Position numbers and translations under genes: made by a program | The notes under the pieces: generated by a model | Told to the model about the DNA's origin: nothing | Database searches by the model: none | What the model saw: only the letters and a program-made list of their open reading frames with translations | Assembly: GCF_007489285.1 (NCBI RefSeq) | Contig: NZ_VLIY01000004.1 | Span: 245,191-309,190, forward strand | From: Skermania sp. ID1734 | Lineage (GTDB): Bacteria; Actinomycetota; Actinomycetes; Mycobacteriales; Mycobacteriaceae | DNA: 64,000 nt | Reading direction: 5' to 3' | Shown: piece after piece, positions 45,209-52,782 of the stretch | Numbering within the stretch: the stretch's first letter is position 1 | How the letters are laid out: every line of letters starts with the position of its first letter

Positions 45209-45835
45209 GTGGCTGAATACACCTTGCCGGATCTCGACTACGACTACTCGGCCCTCGAGCCGCATATCTCGGGCGAGATAAACGAAATCCACTACACCAA
45301 GCATCACGCCGCCTACGTCAAGGGCGCCAATACGGCGGTGGAGCAGTTGGCCGCGGCCCGCGAGTCCGGCGACCACGGTGCCATCCTCTTGCACGAAAAG
45401 AACCTCGCATTCCACCTCGGCGGCCACGTTAACCACTCGATCTGGTGGAAGGTGTTGTCCCCCAATGGTGGTGACAAGCCTGAGGGCGAGCTGGCCGCCG
45501 CGATCGACGACCACTTCGGCTCGTTCGACAAGTTCCAGGCCCAGTTCACCGCCGCGGCCAACGGGCTGCAGGGCTCCGGCTGGGCCGTGCTCGGCTACGA
45601 CACCCTGGGCAAGAAGCTGCTGACCTTCCAGCTCTACGACCAGCAGGCCAACGTGCCGCTGGGCATCATCCCGCTGCTGCAGGTGGACATGTGGGAGCAC
45701 GCCTTCTATCTGCAGTACAAGAACGTGAAGGCGGACTACGTCAAGGCGTTCTGGAACGTGGTCAACTGGGCCGACGTGCAGGATCGGTTTGCGCGGGCGA
45801 CAGCGCAGACGACGTCGGGGTTGATTTTCGGCTGA
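45209..45835 (+). CDS. sodA: Superoxide dismutase (Mn/Fe)
   Basis: 208 residues. Metal ligands H28 (IHYTKHH), H76 ([10 protein letters not shown]), D160 and H164 ([12 protein letters not shown]). Position 145 is Gln (YDQQ), where M. tuberculosis SodA has His (recollection), so Mn is the likelier metal. GTG start at 45209 with GAGGAGGGA about 7 bp upstream. No signal peptide; mycobacterial SodA leaves by a SecA2 route (established). A strong terminator follows. Confidence 0.95.
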   Translation: MAEYTLPDLDYDYSALEPHISGEINEIHYTKHHAAYVKGANTAVEQLAAARESGDHGAILLHEKNLAFHLGGHVNHSIWWKVLSPNGGDKPEGELAAAIDDHFGSFDKFQAQFTAAANGLQGSGWAVLGYDTLGKKLLTFQLYDQQANVPLGIIPLLQVDMWEHAFYLQYKNVKADYVKAFWNVVNWADVQDRFARATAQTTSGLIFG

Positions 45836-45848
45836 GTTCTTCACGCAT

Positions 45849-45886
45849 AAAGGGGCGGTTCGGCTTTCGGCCGGGCCGCCCTTTTT
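45849..45886 (+). terminator. Rho-independent terminator of sodA
   Basis: AAAGGGGCGGTTCGGC, a short loop, then GCCGGGCCGCCCTTTTT pair into a long GC stem with a T-run (45848-45886), 14 bp after the sodA stop. Confidence 0.85.
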
Positions 45887-46157
45887 GTGTGGTGGCTGCC
45901 CGACAGCCCGTGACCTCGACAGGGCGCGGTCCTGAACACATCGACATCGTGCGGAGCAACGCCTGGGTACGGCACTCTGCGTTCAACCGACCTGCCGATC
46001 GGCAAACATTCGCGGTGTCATTTATTCAGATGAATTTATGCCGTTTACGCTTTCCTGACTTGCACATGAGTCGCCCCATGAGCTTATTCTCTTGATGGTT
46101 TTCGGCTGGCCGGTCCGACAATCTATTCTCTACTATCACAATCAGGAAAGGCGAACA
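45887..46157. other. Gap with no gene seen
   Basis: About 270 bp after the sodA terminator (321 bp from the sodA stop). It grows AT-rich toward 46157 and probably holds the promoter of the small lipoprotein gene. No coding frame convinces me. It marks the left border of the accessory region. Confidence 0.5.
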
Positions 46158-46481
46158 ATGGACGCCAAGAAAACTGCTGCGCGCGCGAGTATCGCCTTTA
46201 TTGCCCTCCCCGTACTGCTGCTTACTGGCTGCAACAAGGGTGGAGACACCGCATGCGGTGACTACCTCAAGGCAAGCGGCAAGGACCAGACCAGCATTAT
46301 TCAGAAATGGGCTAAGGACCGCAACGGAAGCGAGCCCTCCGGACTCAAACTCACTGCTTACAGGGAAGAAGTCAAGGCCTACTGCACCGCAAACGGCGGC
46401 AAGGTGTCCGACGTCGGCGATTTGAATGACAAGGTCACCGGCAAGGTCTCAAAGAAGCTTGGCAACCTGCTCGGAAACTAG
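46158..46481 (+). CDS. Small lipoprotein
   Basis: 107 residues. Signal peptide with lipobox LLLTGC. The mature part has the blocks DTACGDYLKASGKDQTSIIQKW, EVKAYCTANGGKVSD and LNDKVTGKVSKKLGNLL, with two Cys likely disulfide-bonded. No family recognised with certainty, though many small mycobacterial lipoproteins share this pattern. AGGAAAGG stands 8 bp before the ATG. Codon use is less GC-rich than in the core genes. Confidence 0.72.
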   Translation: MDAKKTAARASIAFIALPVLLLTGCNKGGDTACGDYLKASGKDQTSIIQKWAKDRNGSEPSGLKLTAYREEVKAYCTANGGKVSDVGDLNDKVTGKVSKKLGNLLGN

Positions 46482-46546
46482 CTCTGAGCGTTTGCGTGGC
46501 TGATCGTCGGACTGCAGATTGATTCAGGGGCCCTGCTTCTAGCGCG

Positions 46547-46595
46547 CGGGACATTAGGTGTCAATTTCTGGTTGGTTTTGACACTTGATGTCCCG
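46547..46595. repeat. 18-bp imperfect inverted repeat
   Basis: CGGGACATTAGGTGTCAA (46547-46564) and TTGACACTTGATGTCCCG (46578-46595) match at 16 of 18 positions with a 13-nt loop. It lies between two small genes, about 66 bp after the first stop; a terminator or a protein-binding site. Confidence 0.55.
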
Positions 46596-46671
46596 TCGGA
46601 TCCTTCATTCAACCCGATATCGATCAGGTCGACATACCAGCCACCCGAAAGACTGTTGCTAGCGCGTCATC

Positions 46672-46707
46672 CGATTAAACGACAGGCAGATCGCTGTCGT
46701 TTAATCG
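46672..46707. repeat. Perfect 14-bp inverted repeat
   Basis: CGATTAAACGACAG (46672-46685), an 8-nt loop, CTGTCGTTTAATCG (46694-46707). It lies ~68 bp before the start at 46775 and could be an operator for that small membrane protein gene. The second strong palindrome in one 290-bp gap. Confidence 0.6.
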
Positions 46708-46774
46708 ACGGATTGCGCTGCATTTGATCATCCACTACTGTTCGCGTCGAATTCTAGGCAATGAGGACACGGGA

Positions 46775-47008
46775 ATGGAAAACCTGAAGAAGGTCGGGCG
46801 CGGCCTCGGTAAGACGATCGATGGAATTGATTCGTTTTTCTCATTCATTATGAGCGTAATTTACAATGTGGCCTTGGTCGGTGCGGTCGTCCTCGGCGGC
46901 TACATCATTAGCCTCGGTGCGCTGGCATTGGGCGCGGTTCTGATCCTCATTGCGTTGGGTCTGCTGGCGTTGTACTGGACGACTGGATTCATGATTCTGC
47001 CGGGTTGA
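46775..47008 (+). CDS. Small two-helix membrane protein
   Basis: 77 residues: a basic amphipathic start (MENLKKVGRGLGKTIDGIDS), then two hydrophobic segments (FFSFIMSVIYNVALVGAVVL and LGALALGAVLILIALGLLAL). AGGA lies ~10 bp before the ATG at 46775; an in-frame TTG at 46724 is less likely. No family recognised. Confidence 0.6.
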   Translation: MENLKKVGRGLGKTIDGIDSFFSFIMSVIYNVALVGAVVLGGYIISLGALALGAVLILIALGLLALYWTTGFMILPG

Positions 47009-47040
47009 TTCGCTGTCCTCTCAAGATGTTGCGTCGGACG

Positions 47041-47127
47041 AACGGGTGGTTTTCGACGCCGCACGATGACTACCTGACCACCCGTTCATCGAGGCCGGCT
47101 CGGCGTCATTCGTTCGGCCGATTACCA
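47041..47127. repeat. Dispersed repeat, copy R1 (full)
   Basis: Left part AACGGGTGGTTTTCGACG...CGTTCATCGA recurs at 50876-50940; right part TCATCGAGGCCGGCTCGGCG...GATTACCA recurs at 52712-52753. R1 holds both halves. It follows the stop of the small membrane protein gene and abuts the sensor-like gene end at 47142. Confidence 0.6.
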
Positions 47128-47141
47128 GTTTGCCGTCACGA

Positions 47142-48215
47142 TCAATCGCTTCCGAGAAGCCGTTGCTGTACCGCTTCGTCTGTTGTTGAGGTCGCCTCCC
47201 CCGTGTGGTCGATGCCGATACGTCGCGTCTCGGTATCGGGATCGGCGACGACGATAGTGGCCAACAGCGAGCGATTCGGAGGCAGAACGCGGACCGCGAC
47301 GCTGCCGGCGCGAACGGATTCGAGCTCGTCGATGACCTGATTGCGTAATTTGGCTCGAACATCGCTTGGTGCATCATCAAGTCCGTGATCGTCGACGAGA
47401 ATCACGTCGATCCCGCGTGCGCGGGCGCCGCGAGCCGCCTGGGCGATGGCCACATCGGCGAGTGCTGGGGCGCGCAGCGAATCACGTAGTTGCGCCTCGA
47501 GCAGCGCGCATTCGAGCCGTTCGTGTGCGTGAAGCGGTCTCGGCTGAGTGAGACGGAGCAGCACGGGACGCATCAGCTCGTCGATTCGGCGCGTCTGTTG
47601 GGCGTGTTCGGCCAGGGTGGCTGCTGTCGCCGACTGTTGAGCAACCCGGCGGGTTGATTCCTCTCGCAGTTCGACGATTTGCTTTGCCGCTGGACGTATG
47701 ACGTAGGCGAAGAAGTTCGCCATCAGAAGCGGCGCGATATTCACTGTCTGCGGCAATACAGTTGGCGTCGCTCCCACGCCCGTGGCTTCTCCCCATATTC
47801 CAGCGATGGTCAACATGCCCAGCATGTCGAGCCAGCCGGCCATCGGCCGCCCGCGCAGACACAGATAGACCGTGCACGCGGTTCCGGCAGGGTAGGGCCA
47901 CAGCTGCGCGGACGAGCTGGCCGGTGCGGGAATCACCGACAGCACCAGTGCGCATGCGAGCGGACCGCACGCTGCGATCATGAGGGCTGTTGCGCGTGGC
48001 AGCGGGTCGGTGCTGGTGGCCAGCAATGCCATACCGGCTATGGCGGTGACCAACAGCGCGATGACGATGGGCCAGCGTTGCGACACATCGCTCCACGACG
48101 AGATCGCCGATGCCGTCAGACTAAGCAAAAACAGGCCCGCGACTGACCACGCCTTCTTCGTGTGCATGCCGAGCAGGGTTCTCGTGTCGCCAACCGGCGC
48201 TGAATAGTCGCTCAC
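47142..48215 (-). CDS. Membrane protein, likely partner of the adjacent sensor kinase
   Basis: 357 residues. About five membrane segments in the N-terminal half, then a coiled-coil-prone stretch (QIVELREESTRRVAQQSATAATLAEHAQQTRR) and a soluble domain with RARGIDVILVDDHGL. The layout is that of a sensor kinase, but no His-containing H-box, N-box or G-box is visible. The ATG overlaps the upstream gene by 4 bp (48212-48215), so it is coupled to the kinase-like gene. Possibly a degenerate or pseudo-kinase. Function unknown. Confidence 0.65.
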   Translation of the reverse strand: MSDYSAPVGDTRTLLGMHTKKAWSVAGLFLLSLTASAISSWSDVSQRWPIVIALLVTAIAGMALLATSTDPLPRATALMIAACGPLACALVLSVIPAPASSSAQLWPYPAGTACTVYLCLRGRPMAGWLDMLGMLTIAGIWGEATGVGATPTVLPQTVNIAPLLMANFFAYVIRPAAKQIVELREESTRRVAQQSATAATLAEHAQQTRRIDELMRPVLLRLTQPRPLHAHERLECALLEAQLRDSLRAPALADVAIAQAARGARARGIDVILVDDHGLDDAPSDVRAKLRNQVIDELESVRAGSVAVRVLPPNRSLLATIVVADPDTETRRIGIDHTGEATSTTDEAVQQRLLGSD

Positions 48216-49405
48216 GCCGCTCGTGACCAGCCCAGCTCGACGGTCGTCCCCGCGCCCGGAACAGAGCGCACCGCTACCGCTCCCCCGGTCAGCGCACGCA
48301 TCCGGCCGATGATGCTCGCTGCGACGCCGAGTCGGTCCGGCGGCACCGTCGCGACGTCGAAACCGACCCCTCGGTCACTGACCACGACGCGAAACCCGTC
48401 TCGGAAGACGACGATCTCGACACTCGGCGAGGCATCCGGACCGCCATGGCGAACGCTGTTGCGCAGCGCTTCGCTCGCCGCCGAAGCGGTCGCCCGAACA
48501 GCGTCACCAGGAAAAGTCGACTCCTCAACGTCGTCACCGAAGGTCGCGTGGATCGGAGTGGCAGGGTCCACTGCGTTGATCGCGACACGCAAATGTGCCA
48601 GAAGGCCCGAGGTGTCGAACCGGTCGTCGTCGGTCCCGATCTCATCGAACTTGGTCAACGTGATCCCGGCTTGGCGCGACACCTCGGTGTTGATGCCGTG
48701 TCGACTGGCCGCGAGCAGTGTCGACATCACCCAGTCGTGGAGCAAGGCATTGAAGCGTTGCCGCTGCACATTTCGTGCCTGACTATCGGCAGCGGACGCG
48801 GCCGCGGCATAGGCCGCTGCGCGTGTCTGGTCCAACAGCCGCCCGGCATGCATCGCCGCGAGTGCGGCGGTGACGAACAGCAGTGGATAAGACAGCATGA
48901 ACAGCGCATCGGCGATCGGCGGAGTTTGATGGTCCGGGGTCCGCGACTGTTGATTGGCGAGATAGGCGGGAAGCTCGGCGGCATAGAGAACCGTTATGGT
49001 CCAGCGTGGTCGCCACACGGCCGCGGCGAGCATTCCTGTCATAGCGGTGACGTCGCCGAACCATAACCCGTCACTCGGTACTTGCTCGCCATTCCAGGCT
49101 ATTTCCCACGTCCAAGCGGCGACCATGTATCCGAGCGCCGATACGACACCGACGTGACGCATTAGATCAAATCGGCGTCGGAAGGCCACCACTCCGAAGA
49201 CAGCGGGCGGCACGAAAACAAGCACCACCGCCACGGGAGTCCACACCCTCGCGGCATAGCGGGCCTGCCCGATGATCATGGGCAGCATGATGATCAGGTA
49301 GAACATGTAGCCGCTTGACACCAACACCGCTAGCAGTCGAGTGATCCGTTCCTCGGCGCTGTGCTCTGCTGCCATCTCCGCTTCCGACGCGGCTACGGTA
49401 GCCAT
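48212..49405 (-). CDS. Membrane histidine-kinase-like sensor with HATPase domain
   Basis: 397 residues. ~5-6 membrane helices in residues 20-200. The C-terminal region resembles NarL-family kinases: FNALLHDWVMSTLLAASR at the dimerisation/H-box position, SEALRNSVRHGG (N-box), VVVSDRGVGFDV (G1), and GAGTTVELGW (G2). The His in LLHDW is a candidate phospho-site. No response regulator gene is adjacent, so it is orphan here. Overlaps the next gene by 4 bp. Confidence 0.75.
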   Translation of the reverse strand: MATVAASEAEMAAEHSAEERITRLLAVLVSSGYMFYLIIMLPMIIGQARYAARVWTPVAVVLVFVPPAVFGVVAFRRRFDLMRHVGVVSALGYMVAAWTWEIAWNGEQVPSDGLWFGDVTAMTGMLAAAVWRPRWTITVLYAAELPAYLANQQSRTPDHQTPPIADALFMLSYPLLFVTAALAAMHAGRLLDQTRAAAYAAAASAADSQARNVQRQRFNALLHDWVMSTLLAASRHGINTEVSRQAGITLTKFDEIGTDDDRFDTSGLLAHLRVAINAVDPATPIHATFGDDVEESTFPGDAVRATASAASEALRNSVRHGGPDASPSVEIVVFRDGFRVVVSDRGVGFDVATVPPDRLGVAASIIGRMRALTGGAVAVRSVPGAGTTVELGWSRAA

Positions 49406-49783
49406 CTACCCTCCAGAGCCCGTTCGGAGACTTGGTTCGGGTTCTCGCGTGATTTTGCACGTCGCCGTTTGCCCCCGGGTCCAAACCACATGTGCCTGTG
49501 TCGTCGGTCTGCCCTGACCAGTGGAATTCTTCGTGCCTGTGGCTGGGCTCAGTATTGCTGATATCAACCGCGTTGAACGCGTCATCGCGCGCGTCCGCCG
49601 CAACGACGTGCTCCGATGTATTTCCAGTGCCCGGCTAACCGGGCGATCGGATCACCTGCGGCACCTGAACACTCATGGAACACTGGCGATCGTCGCTTCC
49701 GATCAGACACGGATGACCAGTAGCAGCAATCGGACCTACAACGCATCCCGCCAAGGTCGAAGGCATCTCGCGATGCCGGCCAA
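49406..49783. other. Gap with no gene seen
   Basis: 378 bp upstream of the kinase start and downstream of the small membrane gene. A frame of 88 codons (49521-49787, +) exists but has no family match I know, a poor start context and a Ser/Arg-rich composition. The kinase promoter must lie here. Confidence 0.45.
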
Positions 49784-49948
49784 CTAGCTCGGGTACCTCG
49801 GTGTCCGGTTCGCATCGGGGATGGATGGGCGGAAGTTCGAAAGATCCGGCGGCGTGTCTCGCCGTGCTTTGTAGGTACCGTTAGTCCAAAACAAGACCGA
49901 CGGTACGACGACAAGAAGGACCATGACGCAAATGATCACGGCCGTCAT
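49784..49948 (-). CDS. 54-residue single-helix membrane protein
   Basis: MTAVIICVMVLLVVVPSVLF forms one membrane helix followed by a polar tail (WTNGTYKARRDTPPDLSNFR...RTPRYPS). The ATG overlaps the stop of the upstream gene by 4 bp (ATGA, 49945-49948), so it is translated with it. Too short for usual ORF limits. No family recognised. Confidence 0.55.
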   Translation of the reverse strand: MTAVIICVMVLLVVVPSVLFWTNGTYKARRDTPPDLSNFRPSIPDANRTPRYPS

Positions 49949-50367
49949 CGCTGGACTCCGGGTCGCTCGATAATCACGACATGCGCCTCCGGATCTTCTG
50001 CCCGTACAGCATGACCAAGGCGAACTATAAAAGCTTTGTACATCCCGTAGCCGCGCATTTCACGCGGTGAGACAGGAATGAAAAAATACGTCTGCTGACT
50101 TGTCTTGTACCGCTCGATGTACGACTTGCCGGTGCTTCCGTAACGCGAGTCTGCTATCTGCATCTGAAACGTCAGGTATTCGGCCATATCACCCCACCCG
50201 CGCACCGAGAAAAGGGTGCAACCGGGCTGGGCTCCCTCGAACCGAACATTGATGACTTTGTTGCCCAAGTCGTCTCCGACGGCCTTGGATAGCTGTGCCA
50301 GTCGCTCGCCAGGCAGTCGCGTCTGAATGTTGATGTGCGAGGCGTGAAATTTCTGCAGCTTGGCCAT
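49945..50367 (-). CDS. Hypothetical protein, soluble
   Basis: 140 residues, mixed alpha/beta, no signal peptide. Blocks: INIQTRLPGERLAQLSKAVGDDLGN, GCTLFSVRGWGDMAEYLTFQMQIADSRYG, YKTSQQTYFFIPVSPREMRGYGMYKAFIVRLG, and a hydrophobic strand end HVVIIERPG. I do not recognise the family. It is coupled to the 54-residue membrane protein downstream. Confidence 0.6.
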   Translation of the reverse strand: MAKLQKFHASHINIQTRLPGERLAQLSKAVGDDLGNKVINVRFEGAQPGCTLFSVRGWGDMAEYLTFQMQIADSRYGSTGKSYIERYKTSQQTYFFIPVSPREMRGYGMYKAFIVRLGHAVRAEDPEAHVVIIERPGVQR

Positions 50368-50573
50368 AATTTCCTACTTCAGTCTTGAGTCTGTTCGCAG
50401 TTTGGGGCCATCATGTCGTGTTACGGTGCGTGGAATGTCGGTCGTTTGAATGACGGGATTCTGGACCGAAATAATTCAATTGAATGACAGCTGAGGGAAG
50501 CTTGGACGGGTCACATCATGCTACGGTTTTCTGCACCTGCCGTCAGCCAAGATTATCTCCTGTGGGAGACACC

Positions 50574-50846
50574 GTGAATACTGCCGTAGTGCGCGCATCT
50601 ACAGTTGTATTTCTTTTATCCTGCCTTGGAATCAATTACCAATTATCGATCGAAGGAGTAACCGAATACCCGCACGACGAACCCTTCGACTGGTGACGCG
50701 TCGACCTCAACCGACTGGGTTTACCTTCGATCCTTGCCGTAGTCGCAGTGATTTCCGGCGCCGTCATATTTGCGCTCGGGCGGATGCACGACCGCAAGAC
50801 GCTCGGTCCGTTCTCGCCGGATGCGCCGCAAAATACGCAGCATTAA
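50574..50846 (+). pseudogene. Small two-helix membrane protein split by an in-frame TGA
   Basis: A GTG with GGGAG 5 bp upstream opens a 40-codon frame (MNTAVVRASTVVFLLSCLG...EYPHDEPFDW) that ends at TGA 50694-50696. The same frame then runs on for 49 codons to TAA 50844-50846 with a second membrane helix (LGLPSILAVVAVISGAVIFALG) and a polar tail (HDRKTLGPFSPDAPQNTQH). The two halves together make a sensible 90-residue protein. The TGA follows TGG, so a Trp-to-stop change or a sequencing error is likely. Confidence 0.6.
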
Positions 50847-50875
50847 CGATGGTGGACGCTGACCTGCGCCCATCC

Positions 50876-50940
50876 AACGGGTGGTTTTCGACGACGCTAC
50901 TCGCGCGATGTCTACCTAATCATCGGTTCATCGACGCCGA
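50876..50940. repeat. Dispersed repeat, copy R2 (left half)
   Basis: AACGGGTGGTTTTCGACGAC... and GGTTCATCGACGCCGA align with the left part of R1 (47041-47100), with a few substitutions and a small indel. It lies 30 bp after the end of the split gene. Confidence 0.55.
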
Positions 50941-51060
50941 CTAAAGGCATTCACTTCGATCAATCATCAATGTGCAAGGTCTGGGCAGGAAGTCCAATGC
51001 GTGCCCCGTGCCGCAGAGCCTGTGTCACCGCACTAGACCTCAATGGAACGGAAGTCTCTC

Positions 51061-51750
51061 GTGAAATTTAATCCTCCACCGGAATGGCCATCCCCGCCAA
51101 GCGGATGGAAGCCAGAGCCCGGATGGCAGCCGGACCCTTCCTGGCCGCCGTTGCCCGCCGGTTGGATTCTCTGGATCGACGACGACGCTCGATCGAGCGC
51201 CAAGCCGGGGAACCCAGGCCCCTACACCGCAACTGCCAACGCCGTCGGCGGCGCTTCACCCGGTTATTCTCTTCGCCCGCAACGAGGGCTGTTCTTTGCC
51301 ATTGCCGTATTCACTGCGGTAACAGCCCTAGGCACAATAGTCGGGCTTGGTTACTGGGCTTATGCTAATTGGAGCGCGAAGAAGGTCGTGGATGACATCT
51401 CAAAAAGCATCGACTCGGCAGCGTTGAAAATCGATCCCAGCGGCACCTGGACTGGATCACATACCGGAGCGGCAGACAAAGTCGTCCTGGAGATCAGCAG
51501 TTCGACCCAATTGAGCGGCGCGATCACATATTATGGCAAGAATGACAGCGTTATCTGCGTGGAGAGCTGGACAGAAACGAGTCGCGATTATAACACTATA
51601 TACGTTGATGAAAAGAGGGAGAGCGGTAGCGATAAATGCAGCGATACAGAATGGAAAATAACCGTCGAGGGCAACACTCTTACGGCAGAAAAGAACTGGG
51701 ACTCCACTGGAAAGACCGATAGCTCGTTATCGCTTCACAAATCAAGCTAA
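51061..51750 (+). CDS. Membrane protein with proline-rich N-terminus and outer beta-domain
   Basis: 229 residues. N-terminal MKFNPPPEWPSPPSGWKPEPGW-type repeats (PPxGW, a motif of actinobacterial membrane proteins), then a membrane helix (GLFFAIAVFTAVTALGTIVGLGYWA), then ~120 outer residues (SGTWTGSHTGAADKVVLEIS, GAITYYGKNDSVICVESWTETS, CSDTEWKITVEGNTLTAEK) with a Cys pair. The GTG at 51061 fits the family start better than the ATG at 51043. The distal half is AT-rich by the standard of the window, suggesting recent acquisition. Confidence 0.68.
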   Translation: MKFNPPPEWPSPPSGWKPEPGWQPDPSWPPLPAGWILWIDDDARSSAKPGNPGPYTATANAVGGASPGYSLRPQRGLFFAIAVFTAVTALGTIVGLGYWAYANWSAKKVVDDISKSIDSAALKIDPSGTWTGSHTGAADKVVLEISSSTQLSGAITYYGKNDSVICVESWTETSRDYNTIYVDEKRESGSDKCSDTEWKITVEGNTLTAEKNWDSTGKTDSSLSLHKSS

Positions 51751-51785
51751 ATAACATCCTGATACCGACGAAGGATCGATCAGAT

Positions 51786-51995
51786 ATGGAGATACTGATC
51801 CCCTTCGTGTTGTTTGTGAGTCTGGTGATAGTATACCTCGTCCGGTACAGCGAGTACGCGGAGAAACCAAGACGACAGCAGAGCGCGCGACGTGAGGAAC
51901 GCGAGCGTCGTACCCGCAACCGATCGATCGGGCGTAACGGTCGACAGTCGTCCGATTATCGATTGTTGGATACGCGTCGGATGGTAATGCGGTGA
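51786..51995 (+). CDS. Small single-helix membrane protein
   Basis: 69 residues: MEILIPFVLFVSLVIVYLVR as an N-terminal helix, then a very basic tail (PRRQQSARREERERRTRNRS, IGRNGRQSSDYRLLDTRRMV). It lies 35 bp after the upstream stop and may share its transcript. No family recognised. Confidence 0.5.
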   Translation: MEILIPFVLFVSLVIVYLVRYSEYAEKPRRQQSARREERERRTRNRSIGRNGRQSSDYRLLDTRRMVMR

Positions 51996-52006
51996 CTGCA
52001 GACTGA

Positions 52007-52245
52007 GTGGCCGGTCACACTAGCGTTCGCAATGGAATCAACACCATGGTGGTAACTGCACTCGTTCTTGGATCGGGTTGCCTGTCCTCTCGCTATACCG
52101 TTCAGCCGCGCAGCGCGCAGTCAAATCGCCAGAACTGGCCAGCAGCGGGCGGGACCGGTGGCTTGCCGGACTTGTCCTCGGCTACCTCCCACTCGTGTCG
52201 CTCGCCACTTTCGCCGTTACGGTTGTCCAGGTATTCCGTGCGTGA
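52007..52245 (+). pseudogene. Degraded DUF4190-type membrane protein
   Basis: One frame reads NGINTMVVTALVLG; after ~52074 the DUF4190-like reading continues one frame over: IGLPVLSLYRSAAQRAVKSP, then GRDRWLAGLVLGYLPLVSLA and a stop at 52243-52245. Together they resemble an NGMSVVALVLG...IGLP...GRGLAIAGLVLGYL protein, as intact in the gene at 55220. A single-base indel near GGATCGGGTTG would explain the split. Confidence 0.5.
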
Positions 52246-52524
52246 CCGCGACCTACGGCATAACCGCTTGAAAGTGTTGGGCGCCCTCGTCATTGATCGT
52301 TGCCGGCGGACAAAGGTCCATACGACAGCGCAATCGCATTGACAGCCCATAACTGTTGACATAGCCGGGCAGGAGTCGATTGACAGCGCCTTCCACGCGC
52401 ACCTTTGTAAGTGAAGTCGGTCCCTGCACTGCTTGGCCCACGCGAGTGTCCTCACTGGTACCGCCTGCCACGTATTCGCTCGATGGAACGCGCGAACCAC
52501 AGCACACAGTGGCATTTTGTGTCG

Positions 52525-52709
52525 GGCTAAATTAACTGACTCGATTTCCACCCCCAGTGACGGCTCACCGTCGTCCGTTTGTCGCTTCACCAGGTTTATT
52601 TGTCGCTTCACCAGGTTTATCCGCCAGCGGTAACTCGATCCAGCATGGATAGCCCCTCGTCGCCGATCGTTCCGAAAACCGCGTACTGCGGCGGCATCGA
52701 GGAGTCGCG
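52525..52709 (-). pseudogene. Fragment of a cyclophilin-type peptidyl-prolyl isomerase
   Basis: RDSSMPPQYAVFGTIGDEGL...LDRVTAGG is the C-terminal cyclophilin block (DSxLPPQYTVFG). The frame stops at TAA (52617-52619); in another frame it continues NLVKRQTDDGEPSLGVEIESVNLA, the usual cyclophilin C-terminus. A 21-bp duplication sits at the frame break. The N-terminal two thirds of the gene are missing; R3 abuts the break at 52712. Confidence 0.55.
52578..52619. repeat. 21-bp tandem duplication
   Basis: TTTGTCGCTTCACCAGGTTTA occurs twice in a row (52578-52598, 52599-52619). It lies in the cyclophilin remnant, duplicating seven codons (INLVKRQ). Confidence 0.8.
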
Positions 52710-52711
52710 CG

Positions 52712-52753
52712 TCCATCGAGGCCGCTCGGCGTCATTCGTTCGACTGATTACCA
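52712..52753. repeat. Dispersed repeat, copy R3 (right half)
   Basis: TCCATCGAGGCCGCTCGGCGTCATTCG...GATTACCA aligns with R1 47086-47127 at about 37 of 42 positions. It ends 30 bp before the vWA lipoprotein gene, whose promoter may lie within it. Confidence 0.6.
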
Positions 52754-52782
52754 AGGCGACGCCTTGTCGGTAGGAAAGTTCA

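Noticed and set aside
49521..49787. 88-codon plus-strand ORF in the kinase leader
   Set aside because: No family, weak start, and it overlaps the end of the 54-residue gene; composition is not convincing.
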